Origin: CAWGET01 sp963821715
Lineage (GTDB): Bacteria > Bacteroidota > Ignavibacteria > Ignavibacteriales > Melioribacteraceae
Reading direction: 5' to 3'
Assembly: GCA_963821715.1 (NCBI GenBank)
Contig: CAWGET010000001.1
Span: 248,001 to 312,000, forward strand
DNA length: 64,000 bases
In this document: piece after piece, positions 7,428 through 14,903 of the stretch
Numbering within the stretch: position 1 is the first letter of the stretch
Layout of the letters: each line of letters starts with the position of its first letter
Made by a program: the position numbers and the translations under genes
The notes under the pieces: generated by a model
What the model saw: only the letters and a program-made list of their open reading frames with translations
The model's database searches: none
Told to the model about the DNA's origin: nothing

Positions 7428-9262
7428 ACCGGATAATTAAAAGAATAAATTTTATTCAAGTATTATTTCTATATCTCATAATTCTTACGGGGATTTCTGC
7501 GGCGCAGACATTTACGGCTACGGTGGATAAAACCACTTTGGGCCTTAGCGAATCATTTCAGGTTTACTTTACTTTTAAAGGTGAAGACGCCAACCAGATT
7601 AAAAATTTTTCCCCGCCGCCGTTCGATAATTTCCGTATTTTATCCGGACCGAATGAATCGACAAGTATGCAGATTATCAACGGAAAAGTTTCCGCATCGG
7701 TTACTTTTTCCTATTATTTGAAGCCGGAAAATACGGGTTCTTTTTCCATCGGCGAAGCAAAACTTGAACATAAAGGGAAAACATATTCAACCAATCCGTT
7801 GGAAGTAACTATCATTAAAACCACTCCGAACACAAATCAGAATTTGAATAACGGTCATTCAGCAAAAGATATTGCCGATAATCTCTTTATTTTGGCTACG
7901 GTTGATAAACGAAACGCATATGTCGGCGAACAGGTTACGGTTATTTATAAACTTTATACAAGACTGAATATTTCGTCTCCTCAAATTTCCAAACTTCCAA
8001 ATTATGAAGGCTTTTGGGCTGAAGAGCTGGAGACCGGTAAATCAGTTTCGTTTGATATTGAAATGTATAAAGGCGAAAGATTCCGTTCGGCGGTAATAAA
8101 AAAGGTTGCGCTTTTCCCGACGAAAGCTGGGAAGTTAAATGTAACACCTTTCGAACTGAATGTTCCGGTCATCTTAAAAAGGAAAAGAGGATCGGATGAT
8201 CTGTTCGATAATTTTTTTAATGATTCATTTTTCGGCAGGACCGAAACGCAAGATTTTATTGCTAAATCGAATCCGGTTAATATAAATGTAAAACCGCTTC
8301 CGCAAAGTGCACCCGAAGCTTTTAGCGGCGCCGTTGGTAAATTTGATATGGAAGCTTCGTTAAGCAAAGATGAAGTGGAACAAAATGAATCGGTTACTCT
8401 CAGGATCAAAATATCCGGCAGTGGAAATATCAAACTCCTTGAAGTGCCCGATATTGAACTCCCTTCGGGATTCGAAAAGTATGATCCAAAAACTTCCGAA
8501 AAAATCTCTAAAACGAGTCTTGTATCCGGCGTTAAATCGATAGAATATTTACTTGTGCCGAGGATAGCTGGGAAGAAGAGAATTCCCCCGATTGAGTTCA
8601 GCTATTTTAATCCCCGCACAGGGAAATATGTAACCGAGACATCTCCGGAATTTTTACTGACTGTTACTGAAGGCGAAGGAAATATCTATGCAGGTGATGG
8701 GAGTTTTTCGAAAGAAGATGTGAAACTTTTAAGCGAAGATATTCGGTATATAAAAACTTCAGCTTTCGACCTTAAGAAAAAGGGAGAATTCAATCAGATA
8801 AAAGCATGGTTCTGGTTTACGGCTGTTTTCCCGCTCATCATTCTCGGCGTCTTGATAGGTATCAAGAAGAGGAATGATAAACTTAACGGAAATCAGCGGG
8901 CGCTCCGTTTTCAGAAAGCTGAAAAAGCGGCGCGGCAAAGATTAAAGACCGCTAAAAAAATGTTAGAGATGCAAAAACTTACTGCGTTTTATACAGAAAT
9001 TTCGACGGCGCTTACCGGTTATTTGGAAGACAAGCTGAGCATACAAAAATCGGAATTCACCATTGAGAAAGCACTTAAAAAATTGAAAACAAGTAATGTC
9101 CCGGATGATTTAACAAACCGGCTGAATGAAATTATTCAGGAAAGCGAATACGCGCGTTTTGCACCGGACGGCGAGCAGAAGGCCCGAGCAGATAAACTCT
9201 ATGATAATTCCGTTGAGGTAATTGTATCGTTGGAAAAATATTTGCGGGGAAAAGGAAAATGA
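7421..9262 (+). CDS. batD: BatD-like oxygen-tolerance protein
   Basis: This 613-residue protein starts at TTG inside the end of batC. It has an N-terminal signal/anchor ending GISAAQ, several periplasmic immunoglobulin-like repeats (about 30-440) typical of the BatD family (for example FRILSGPNESTSMQIINGKV and YVGEQVTVIYKLYTRL), one membrane helix (about 465-482) and a cytosolic helical tail. BatD is the largest Bat component and is thought to connect the periplasm with the VWA/MoxR module. The start is an inference from frame overlap. The next gene begins four bases before the stop, so the coupling is tight. Confidence 0.92.
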   Translation: MVNRIIKRINFIQVLFLYLIILTGISAAQTFTATVDKTTLGLSESFQVYFTFKGEDANQIKNFSPPPFDNFRILSGPNESTSMQIINGKVSASVTFSYYLKPENTGSFSIGEAKLEHKGKTYSTNPLEVTIIKTTPNTNQNLNNGHSAKDIADNLFILATVDKRNAYVGEQVTVIYKLYTRLNISSPQISKLPNYEGFWAEELETGKSVSFDIEMYKGERFRSAVIKKVALFPTKAGKLNVTPFELNVPVILKRKRGSDDLFDNFFNDSFFGRTETQDFIAKSNPVNINVKPLPQSAPEAFSGAVGKFDMEASLSKDEVEQNESVTLRIKISGSGNIKLLEVPDIELPSGFEKYDPKTSEKISKTSLVSGVKSIEYLLVPRIAGKKRIPPIEFSYFNPRTGKYVTETSPEFLLTVTEGEGNIYAGDGSFSKEDVKLLSEDIRYIKTSAFDLKKKGEFNQIKAWFWFTAVFPLIILGVLIGIKKRNDKLNGNQRALRFQKAEKAARQRLKTAKKMLEMQKLTAFYTEISTALTGYLEDKLSIQKSEFTIEKALKKLKTSNVPDDLTNRLNEIIQESEYARFAPDGEQKARADKLYDNSVEVIVSLEKYLRGKGK

Positions 9263-10014
9263 AATTAAGACTGTTCTTATTTATTACTTTAATTTTGACC
9301 GGCTCTCTGTTTTCGCAGGATGTAAAAGTTTTACTTCAGCAGGGTAACGAGGCTTTTCAAAATAAAAATTATACTGAAGCGGTAAAAAAATACGAGCAGG
9401 TCTTGGAAATTGGATTCGAATCTCCCGGACTCTATTATAATCTGGGTAATTCGTATTTTAGAATAAATGAAATTGGAAGGGCAGTTTTAAACTATGAACG
9501 CGCTCTAAAATTAGAACCGACTGACGAAGATGCCCAGTATAATTTACGCATCGCAAAAGCGCGAACTGTGGATAAAATCCAGGATGTGCCGAAATTATTT
9601 TTTGTGGAATGGTGGATAAACATTGTAACTGCATTATCTGTTTCCGAATGGGCGAAGGTGGCACTGTTTATATATCTTATTCTGTTAATAACTATCGGCA
9701 TTTTCTTTTTGATCAGAAGAAGAAATGTTCAGAAAATTTCATTCTTTTCCGGCTCTGCTGTTTTTATGATTTTAGTTGTATCTCTCATTTTTCTTTTCGC
9801 GCGACTGAACTATGACGCTTCAACCGATTATGGTGTTTTGCTAAAAAGTGCTGAATCGGCAAAAATTTCTCCCGATGAAAATAGTGGTGATGTTTTTGTG
9901 ATTCACGAAGGAATGAAGTTTGAAATTGAAGACACTTTGAGCGACTGGACTAAAATAAAACTTCCGGACGGCAAAGTTGGCTGGCTGCCCAAGGATTCCT
10001 TTGAAATAATCTGA
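9259..10014 (+). CDS. batE: BatE-like TPR and SH3 membrane protein
   Basis: This 251-residue protein opens with a signal sequence (about 1-20, ending LFSQ) and two to three TPR units (21-105, including GLYYNLGNSYFRINEIGRAVLNYERALKLEP). Two membrane helices follow (about 122-150 and 160-180), then a C-terminal bacterial SH3-like domain (about 190-251) with HEGMKFEIEDTLSDWTKIKLPDGKVGWLPKDSFEII. This matches BatE, the last gene of the canonical bat operon. It overlaps batD by four bases. No strong terminator is obvious in the 275 bases downstream. Confidence 0.92.
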   Translation: MKLRLFLFITLILTGSLFSQDVKVLLQQGNEAFQNKNYTEAVKKYEQVLEIGFESPGLYYNLGNSYFRINEIGRAVLNYERALKLEPTDEDAQYNLRIAKARTVDKIQDVPKLFFVEWWINIVTALSVSEWAKVALFIYLILLITIGIFFLIRRRNVQKISFFSGSAVFMILVVSLIFLFARLNYDASTDYGVLLKSAESAKISPDENSGDVFVIHEGMKFEIEDTLSDWTKIKLPDGKVGWLPKDSFEII

Positions 10015-10290
10015 GGAACAGGGTTGAGTGATGTAAATTTGATCATAAAAACTTTCCTTCAATACGTAAAAAGCTATTCAGCACCAGCAGAGCTAAATTA
10101 ATTTTTTATAAATTTCCTTCCACAATTTAATCCAAATCTGAAATCTCAATCCTTGATAAAAGTTTGAAGAATAATTATTGAAATATAAAAAGCGATTGAG
10201 TATCTTAATTTGACACGAAGCTTAATAAATCTTTGGAAAATATCAGAATTGCTTTAACTATTCCTTTCGAAAAATCTTAAGGATTCTAAA

Positions 10291-10827
10291 ATGAACGAAA
10301 ACAATAAACAGAGTAGTTACCAAAAATTCTTCTCAATGATCGTGGTTTCGATGACTGCAATGTTTTTTCTGATGTACACTCATTCTTATGAGATATTAGG
10401 ACATGCCAGGTTCAGCGAAACGCGCTTATTTATGACTATGATTATGGGCGGAGCGATGATTATAATCATGATGTCGTTTATGTTTAGTATGTATAAAAAA
10501 AAGAAATTTAATATTGCTACAATTATTGGCGGCGGCTTAATGATTTTAATTGCCATTTGGTTAGTTCGCAGTCAGATAACTGTTGATGATGTAGATTATA
10601 TGGAAGGAATGATTCCTCATCACTCAATAGCGATATTGACAAGCGAGAGGGCCGAGATTGAAGATCCGAGAGTACGCGAACTTGCGGATGAAATTCTAAA
10701 AGCACAGCGGAGGGAAATTAAGGAGATGGAATGGCTTATTGAAGATATACGAGAAAACGGTGTAGCTAAAACTAAAGAGGAAGCCCACGCACGTCCGATG
10801 CCAGAATTTTCAGGTTATCGTAAATAA
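10291..10827 (+). CDS. DUF305 membrane protein
   Basis: This 178-residue protein has three predicted membrane helices in its first half (about 13-30, 46-67 and 75-93). A DUF305 domain follows, with the hallmark MEGMIPHHSIAILTSERAE (His110-His111) and EILKAQRREIKEMEWLIEDI. DUF305 is a four-helix ferritin-like fold, often near copper or other metal-stress genes, with the paired histidines and nearby acidic residues as putative ligands. The double His plus a trio of N-terminal helices matches the common bacterial architecture. It precedes a small secreted Cys-rich-motif protein, which may be functionally linked. Confidence 0.9.
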   Translation: MNENNKQSSYQKFFSMIVVSMTAMFFLMYTHSYEILGHARFSETRLFMTMIMGGAMIIIMMSFMFSMYKKKKFNIATIIGGGLMILIAIWLVRSQITVDDVDYMEGMIPHHSIAILTSERAEIEDPRVRELADEILKAQRREIKEMEWLIEDIRENGVAKTKEEAHARPMPEFSGYRK

Positions 10828-10922
10828 ATTGCATACCGGATTTTCTTTACTTTTCTATTTTTTTCGTTATATTGAACCCAAAGAGGATGTAAAGTGTTAT
10901 TAAAATAAAAAGAGAGAGGATT

Positions 10923-11207
10923 ATGAAAAAGATAGGATTGATATTGTTTATCGCGCTTTTTAGTTTCTCTTTATCTTCGGGCGAAGGCGTTAAAAAAGAA
11001 AGTTCACAGAATAAAGGAGATTGTCCATATTTAAATTCTCTGCAAACTTCTCAAACTGATAAAGTTGAATGCCCTTATCTTAAATCTAAGTTAGAGAAAG
11101 CGGAAGTTAAAGCGAAATCCAAAGAAAAATGTCCTTACGTTGAAAAACAAAAAGCTGATAAAACGACTAAAAAATTTCGACATACTTTGGATAGAAATAT
11201 AACTTAG
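10923..11207 (+). CDS. Small secreted protein with three Cys-Pro-Tyr motifs, unrecognised
   Basis: This 94-residue protein has a clear signal peptide (about 1-19) and an AGAGAGGATT ribosome-binding site just before the ATG. The mature part is Lys/Ser/Glu-rich and contains three copies of CPY(L/V), at about residues 34, 50 and 70, each preceded by a charged residue (GDCPYL, VECPYL, EKCPYV). These are the only cysteines. I do not recognise a family. Cys-Pro pairs occur in heme-regulatory motifs, and single regularly spaced cysteines could bind a metal or heme, but this is speculation. The gene lies 95 bases after the DUF305 gene on the same strand. Confidence 0.7.
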   Translation: MKKIGLILFIALFSFSLSSGEGVKKESSQNKGDCPYLNSLQTSQTDKVECPYLKSKLEKAEVKAKSKEKCPYVEKQKADKTTKKFRHTLDRNIT

Positions 11208-11232
11208 AATTTCAATCACAAATAATTCGGAG

Positions 11233-11264
11233 AATCTGTGATCAAAAAATCAGTATCACAGATT
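11233..11264. terminator. Hairpin downstream of the CPY-motif gene
   Basis: A perfect 10-bp stem AATCTGTGAT / ATCACAGATT (11233-11242 and 11255-11264) has a 12-base loop. It lies 26 bases after the stop codon and is followed by a T-rich stretch (ATTTTTATA) a few bases later. It is probably a weak terminator or a dispersed palindrome. Confidence 0.5.
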
Positions 11265-11430
11265 TCCTCAGATTTTTATAGCGCACTTTTCAATTTCACA
11301 CTTTAGCATTTAACCGCAAACCACAAATGTACTTGGTCTGCTATTAATCCAGCATTTCATTATTTCATTTTTTTATGTTTTTTATTCTTTCCAAAGTCGT
11401 ATAAAATCATTATTTTTTTATTTGCATTTA

Positions 11431-11461
11431 TTGAAAAAGAAGTATTAAAACTTTATATTTG
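11431..11461 (+). promoter_or_regulatory. Promoter of tRNA-Leu
   Basis: TTGAAA at 11431-11436 and TATATTTG at 11454-11461 satisfy two models at once. One is a sigma-70 pair TTGAAA / TATATT with a 17-base spacer. The other is the Bacteroidota pattern TTG / TAnnTTTG with 20 bases between. The expected start of transcription (about 11467-11469) lies just before the mature tRNA 5' end at 11473. Confidence 0.75.
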
Positions 11462-11472
11462 GATTCAATTTT

Positions 11473-11558
11473 GCCGGGATGGCGGAATTGGTAGACGCAC
11501 AGGACTTAAAATCCTGTGGGAGGTTTCTCCCGTGCCGGTTCGACTCCGGCTCTCGGTA
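11473..11558 (+). tRNA. tRNA-Leu (anticodon TAA)
   Basis: This 86-base class II tRNA has a 7-bp acceptor stem GCCGGGA / TCTCGGT (with wobble pairs), the D-arm GGCGGAATTGGTAGACGC, an anticodon loop CTTAAAA reading TAA, a variable arm GGGAGGTTTCTCCC and a T-arm with GGTTCGACTCC. The discriminator is A at 11558. The 3' CCA is not fully encoded and would be added enzymatically. A hairpin terminator follows. Confidence 0.95.
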
Positions 11559-11571
11559 CAGCAAAAACAAG

Positions 11572-11607
11572 TTGTTACGCCCAAAAAGCGTAACAATTTT
11601 GTTTTTG
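11572..11607 (+). terminator. Rho-independent terminator after tRNA-Leu
   Basis: A 9-bp stem TTGTTACGC / GCGTAACAA (11572-11580 and 11588-11596) with loop CCAAAAA is followed by TTTTGTTTTT. It lies between the two tRNA genes, so they are probably transcribed separately. Confidence 0.85.
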
Positions 11608-11632
11608 TAATTAGTTTAAATTTTTTGAATCC

Positions 11633-11706
11633 GGGTTCTTAGCTCAGTTGGTTAGAGCGTCTGCTTGACGTGCAGAAGGTCAGAGGTTCGACTCCTCTAG
11701 AACCCA
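11633..11706 (+). tRNA. tRNA-Val (anticodon GAC)
   Basis: This 74-base tRNA has a 7-bp acceptor stem GGGTTCT / AGAACCC, the D-arm AGCTCAGTTGGTTAGAGC, an anticodon stem around CTTGACG with anticodon GAC, and a T-arm AGAGGTTCGACTCCTCT. The discriminator is A at 11706. A short terminator follows immediately. Confidence 0.95.
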
Positions 11707-11714
11707 CACCAAAC

Positions 11715-11738
11715 CGGAGTACGCTCCGTTTTTTTTTA
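11715..11738 (+). terminator. Terminator after tRNA-Val
   Basis: CGGAG-TACG-CTCCG (11715-11728) is followed by a run of ten T residues. It ends the tRNA-Val transcript just before thrS. Confidence 0.85.
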
Positions 11739-11752
11739 TGTAAAAAATTATA

Positions 11753-13705
11753 ATGAATAACGAAAAAATAAATATAAAATTTCCCGACGGTTCAGAAAAA
11801 GAATTTGACAAAGGTGTAACATCCTACGATGTGGCTAAATCAATTTCGGGAAGGTTGGCAGAAGAAGCCGTTGCTGCACAGGTTAACGGCTGTCTGCAGG
11901 ATCTTCATGCGCCAATAAAAAATGATACCGAAGTTAAACTTTATACTTTCAATGATGAAGAAGGGAAAAAAGTTTTCTGGCATTCGTCTTCGCATTTGAT
12001 GGCGCACGCAGTTCAAAATCTTTATCCCGAAGCAAAGTTCGGCGTAGGTCCTGCAATCGATACCGGTTTTTATTATGATATTGATGTGGATAAGCAGTTA
12101 AACGAAGAAGACCTTGCAAAAATTGAAACTGAAATGCAGCGTATCGTAAAAGAGGACGAACCTTTTGAGCGTGAAGAATTATCCAAACAGGACGCAGTAA
12201 AATATTTCAATGAAAAAGGGGATAATTATAAAATTGATATTCTCGGCGACATCGATGAAAATGACGAAGTTATTTCAATTTATAAAGAAGGCGGATTTAC
12301 CGATCTTTGCACCGGACCGCATGTTCCTTCGGTAGGGAAAATTAAATATTTCAAGCTTTTAAATATTTCCGGCAGTTACTGGCGCGGCGATGAAAAAAAT
12401 AAACAGCTTCAGAGAATTTACGGTGTTTCTTTCCCCAAGAAAAAAATGCTGGAAGAATATCTCGAAAGACTTGAAGAAGCAAAAAGAAGAGATCACCGCA
12501 GACTCGGTAAAGAATTGGACCTGTTCCACATTACTCCAAAGGTCGGAGTAGGATTACCTTTATGGCTTCCGAAGGGAACTGTTCTGCGAGAAACTTTGGA
12601 AAACTTTTTAAGAGATGAGCAGCTCAAAAGAGATTATCTTCCGGTGGTTACTCCGCATATCGGAAATATTGAATTATACAAAACTAGCGGGCATTATCCG
12701 TTTTACAGTGACAGCCAATTTCCTCCTATTAAAATGGGGGACAGCGACGAAGAGTTTTTGCTAAAGCCGATGAATTGCCCTCATCACTTTCAGATCTATC
12801 TTTCGCGTCCGAGAAGTTACCGCGATTTACCGATCAGATTGGCGGAATTTGGAACTGTTTACAGATTCGAGCAATCCGGGGAACTTAACGGAATTACGCG
12901 CGTAAGATCTTTCGCGGTTGACGATTCTCATATTTTCGTGCGCCAAGATCAATTAAAAGATGAGATTTGCAAAGTTATCGAATTGATTCAGGTTGTTTTC
13001 GAAACTTTAGGATTTGAAGATTTTACGACTGAACTTTCATTTAGAGACGATAACGAAGAAAAATACGGCGGCGATATAAAATTGTGGGAAAGAGCGCAGA
13101 AAGAAATTCAGGAAGCTGCCGATTTGATGAATCTGAATTATAAGATAGAAGAAGGGGAAGCGGCTTTTTACGGGCCTAAAATAGATTTTATGGTTCGCGA
13201 TGTGCTCGGAAGAAAATGGCAGCTCGGAACCGTTCAGGTTGATTATATTATGCCTGAAAGATTTGATCTTGAATATGTAGGCAGCGACGGACAGAAGCAC
13301 AGACCGGTTGTAATTCACCGCGCTCCGTTCGGTTCCTTGGAAAGATTTATCGGAATTTTGATTGAGCATTATGGCGGCGCTTTCCCAACCTGGCTCGCTC
13401 CTATTCAAGCTGTGGTTATTCCAATTTCAGAAAATTTTGCAGATTACGCAAAAAAGGTTTATAATGAATTGCGCGAAAATAAAGTTCGCGTTGAATTAGA
13501 TTCTAGAAACGAAAAAGTCGGCTATAAAATTCGGGAATGGGAAACGCAGAAAGTTCCTTATATGATTATCGTAGGTGAAAAAGAAGAGAATGCGGGGACA
13601 GTTTCCGTACGTCAGCATTCCAAAGGCGACCAGGGACAACAGCCGCTTGATGAATTTAAGGATCTTATAAATAAAGAGATCCAAAATAAAACAATTAATA
13701 ATTAA
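11753..13705 (+). CDS. thrS: Threonyl-tRNA synthetase
   Basis: This 650-residue class II synthetase charges tRNA-Thr. It has an N-terminal TGS domain (about 1-65), an editing domain with HSSSHLMAH (H77/H81, the HxxxH site that removes mischarged serine), the catalytic core with MNCPHHF carrying the zinc-ligand cysteine (about 342-348) and motif 2 YRFEQSGELNG, and a C-terminal anticodon-binding domain (about 550-640). The length is close to the usual 640. The ATG at 11753 has no obvious Shine-Dalgarno sequence. The next gene, infC, follows after 13 bases, a common order in bacteria. Confidence 0.98.
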   Translation: MNNEKINIKFPDGSEKEFDKGVTSYDVAKSISGRLAEEAVAAQVNGCLQDLHAPIKNDTEVKLYTFNDEEGKKVFWHSSSHLMAHAVQNLYPEAKFGVGPAIDTGFYYDIDVDKQLNEEDLAKIETEMQRIVKEDEPFEREELSKQDAVKYFNEKGDNYKIDILGDIDENDEVISIYKEGGFTDLCTGPHVPSVGKIKYFKLLNISGSYWRGDEKNKQLQRIYGVSFPKKKMLEEYLERLEEAKRRDHRRLGKELDLFHITPKVGVGLPLWLPKGTVLRETLENFLRDEQLKRDYLPVVTPHIGNIELYKTSGHYPFYSDSQFPPIKMGDSDEEFLLKPMNCPHHFQIYLSRPRSYRDLPIRLAEFGTVYRFEQSGELNGITRVRSFAVDDSHIFVRQDQLKDEICKVIELIQVVFETLGFEDFTTELSFRDDNEEKYGGDIKLWERAQKEIQEAADLMNLNYKIEEGEAAFYGPKIDFMVRDVLGRKWQLGTVQVDYIMPERFDLEYVGSDGQKHRPVVIHRAPFGSLERFIGILIEHYGGAFPTWLAPIQAVVIPISENFADYAKKVYNELRENKVRVELDSRNEKVGYKIREWETQKVPYMIIVGEKEENAGTVSVRQHSKGDQGQQPLDEFKDLINKEIQNKTINN

Positions 13706-13707
13706 TT

Positions 13708-13721
13708 AGAGGTAATATATC
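13708..13721 (+). promoter_or_regulatory. Ribosome-binding site and non-canonical ATC start codon of infC
   Basis: AGAGGT at 13708-13713 lies five bases before an ATC codon at 13719-13721. A TAA stop at 13713-13715 is in the same frame two codons upstream. No ATG, GTG or TTG is available between that stop and the conserved N-terminus, so ATC must be the start. Rare AUU/AUC/AUA starts are the basis of infC autoregulation in other bacteria. Confidence 0.85.
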
Positions 13722-14246
13722 GCTTCAAAAGATTACAAAGTAAACGACGACATAAAATCTCCACAAGTTCGGGTTATAGACGATGAAGGGCAGCAATTGG
13801 GTGTTCTTCCCATACGTGAAGCGCTAAGAGCAGCGGAAGATAAGGAATTGGATCTGGTTGAAATTGCTCCGCAGGCAAAACCGCCTGTGTGTAAAATTAT
13901 CGATTATGGTAAATTTCAATATGAGCTGCAGAAGAAAGAGAAAATGCAGAAGAAGAAACAGCAGATAACTCTTCTTAAAGAAATTAGGCTTCATCCGAAT
14001 ACCGACCAGCACGATTTCGACTTTAAGGCGAGACATGCGGACGGATTTTTGGAAGATGGCAATAAAGTTAAAGTTTCCGTAATTTTTAAAGGGCGCGAAT
14101 TAGCTTATAAAGAACAAGGCGAAAAATTACTCCGTCGTTTTATTGAACGGGTTGAAGATAACGGAAAAGTTGAGCAGGATGTTAGGTTCGAAGGAAGAGT
14201 GATGCACGCAATTATCGCTCCCATTAAAGCAAAAAAGAAAAAATAA
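13719..14246 (+). CDS. infC: Translation initiation factor IF-3 (ATC start)
   Basis: This 175-residue factor begins at ATC and would read MASKDYKVNDDIKSPQVRVI. A start at the first standard codon (TTG at 13797) would lose 26 residues of the conserved N-domain, so I use 13719. The N-domain includes LGVLPIREALRAAEDKELDLVEIAPQAKPPVCKIIDYGKF. The C-domain includes KEIRLHPNTDQHDFDFKARHADGFLEDGNKVKVSVIFKGRE. IF-3 binds the 30S subunit and checks the start codon, rejecting weak starts. An ATC start therefore lets IF-3 limit its own synthesis, as established for the AUU start of E. coli infC. It lies in a thrS-infC-rpmI-rplT operon. Confidence 0.97.
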   Translation: MASKDYKVNDDIKSPQVRVIDDEGQQLGVLPIREALRAAEDKELDLVEIAPQAKPPVCKIIDYGKFQYELQKKEKMQKKKQQITLLKEIRLHPNTDQHDFDFKARHADGFLEDGNKVKVSVIFKGRELAYKEQGEKLLRRFIERVEDNGKVEQDVRFEGRVMHAIIAPIKAKKKK

Positions 14247-14263
14247 GTAATAAGGATAAAATT

Positions 14264-14455
14264 ATGCCTAAAATGAAAAGTAACCGCGGAGCCGCAAAAA
14301 CATTTAAGAAAACCGGCACCGGTAAAATCAAAAGATTTAAAGCTTACAAGGCTCATATTCTTACGTCTAAATCGACTAAGAGAAAAAGAAATTTGAGACA
14401 AGCAACATTGGTCTCAGACGCGGATTACAAACGCGTAAAAACGATGATTCAATAA
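14264..14455 (+). CDS. rpmI: Ribosomal protein bL35
   Basis: This 63-residue very basic protein reads MPKMKSNRGAAKTFKKTGTG and ends in KRNLRQATLVSDADYKRVKTMI, the bL35 pattern. It is a structural protein of the large ribosomal subunit. It sits 17 bases after infC and 21 bases before rplT, with AAGGA upstream, the usual infC-rpmI-rplT operon. In E. coli and Bacillus this operon is repressed by L20 acting on the leader mRNA. I did not identify that site here. Confidence 0.97.
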   Translation: MPKMKSNRGAAKTFKKTGTGKIKRFKAYKAHILTSKSTKRKRNLRQATLVSDADYKRVKTMIQ

Positions 14456-14476
14456 TAAGAAAATAGAGGATGTAAA

Positions 14477-14824
14477 ATGCCACGAACATCAAACAATGTG
14501 GCGTCCCGAGCAAAACGTAAAAAAATCCTTAAATTAGCTAAAGGATATTGGGGCGAACGCAAAAATGTATTTACGATTGCGAAAAATCACGTTGAAAAAG
14601 GGCTAACCCACGCCTATAGAGATCGGAAAGCGAAAAAGAGAACTTTTAGAAGTCTCTGGATTGTAAGAATAAACGCAGCCGCGAGAATGAACGATACAAC
14701 TTATTCTAAATTAATGCCCGCGCTTAAAAGTAAAGGCATAGATATTAACAGAAAAGTTCTTGCAGGAATCGCTGTCGATAATCCGAAAGCTTTTTCCGAT
14801 ATCGTAAACTTCGCAATGAATTAA
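14477..14824 (+). CDS. rplT: Ribosomal protein bL20
   Basis: This 115-residue basic protein reads MPRTSNNVASRAKRKKILKL, followed by AKGYWGERKNVFTIAKNHVEKGL and RSLWIVRINAAARMN, the standard bL20 signature. It binds 23S rRNA early in assembly and often represses its own operon. The start follows AGAGGATGTAAA. A hairpin terminator at 14834-14880 follows, separating the ribosomal genes from pheS. Confidence 0.97.
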   Translation: MPRTSNNVASRAKRKKILKLAKGYWGERKNVFTIAKNHVEKGLTHAYRDRKAKKRTFRSLWIVRINAAARMNDTTYSKLMPALKSKGIDINRKVLAGIAVDNPKAFSDIVNFAMN

Positions 14825-14833
14825 TATTTATTT

Positions 14834-14880
14834 ACCCTCTTAAATTATTTTGGATAAAATATTTTTGAGGGTATTTTTTT
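14834..14880 (+). terminator. Terminator or attenuator between rplT and pheS
   Basis: ACCCTC (14834-14839) pairs with GAGGGT (14867-14872), and the latter is followed by ATTTTTTT. The loop is AT-rich (27 bases) and contains further AT pairing. It is 24 bases before pheS, so it may act as a transcription attenuator for pheST. Confidence 0.65.
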
Positions 14881-14903
14881 AAATTTTTTTACTGAAGATT
14901 ATT

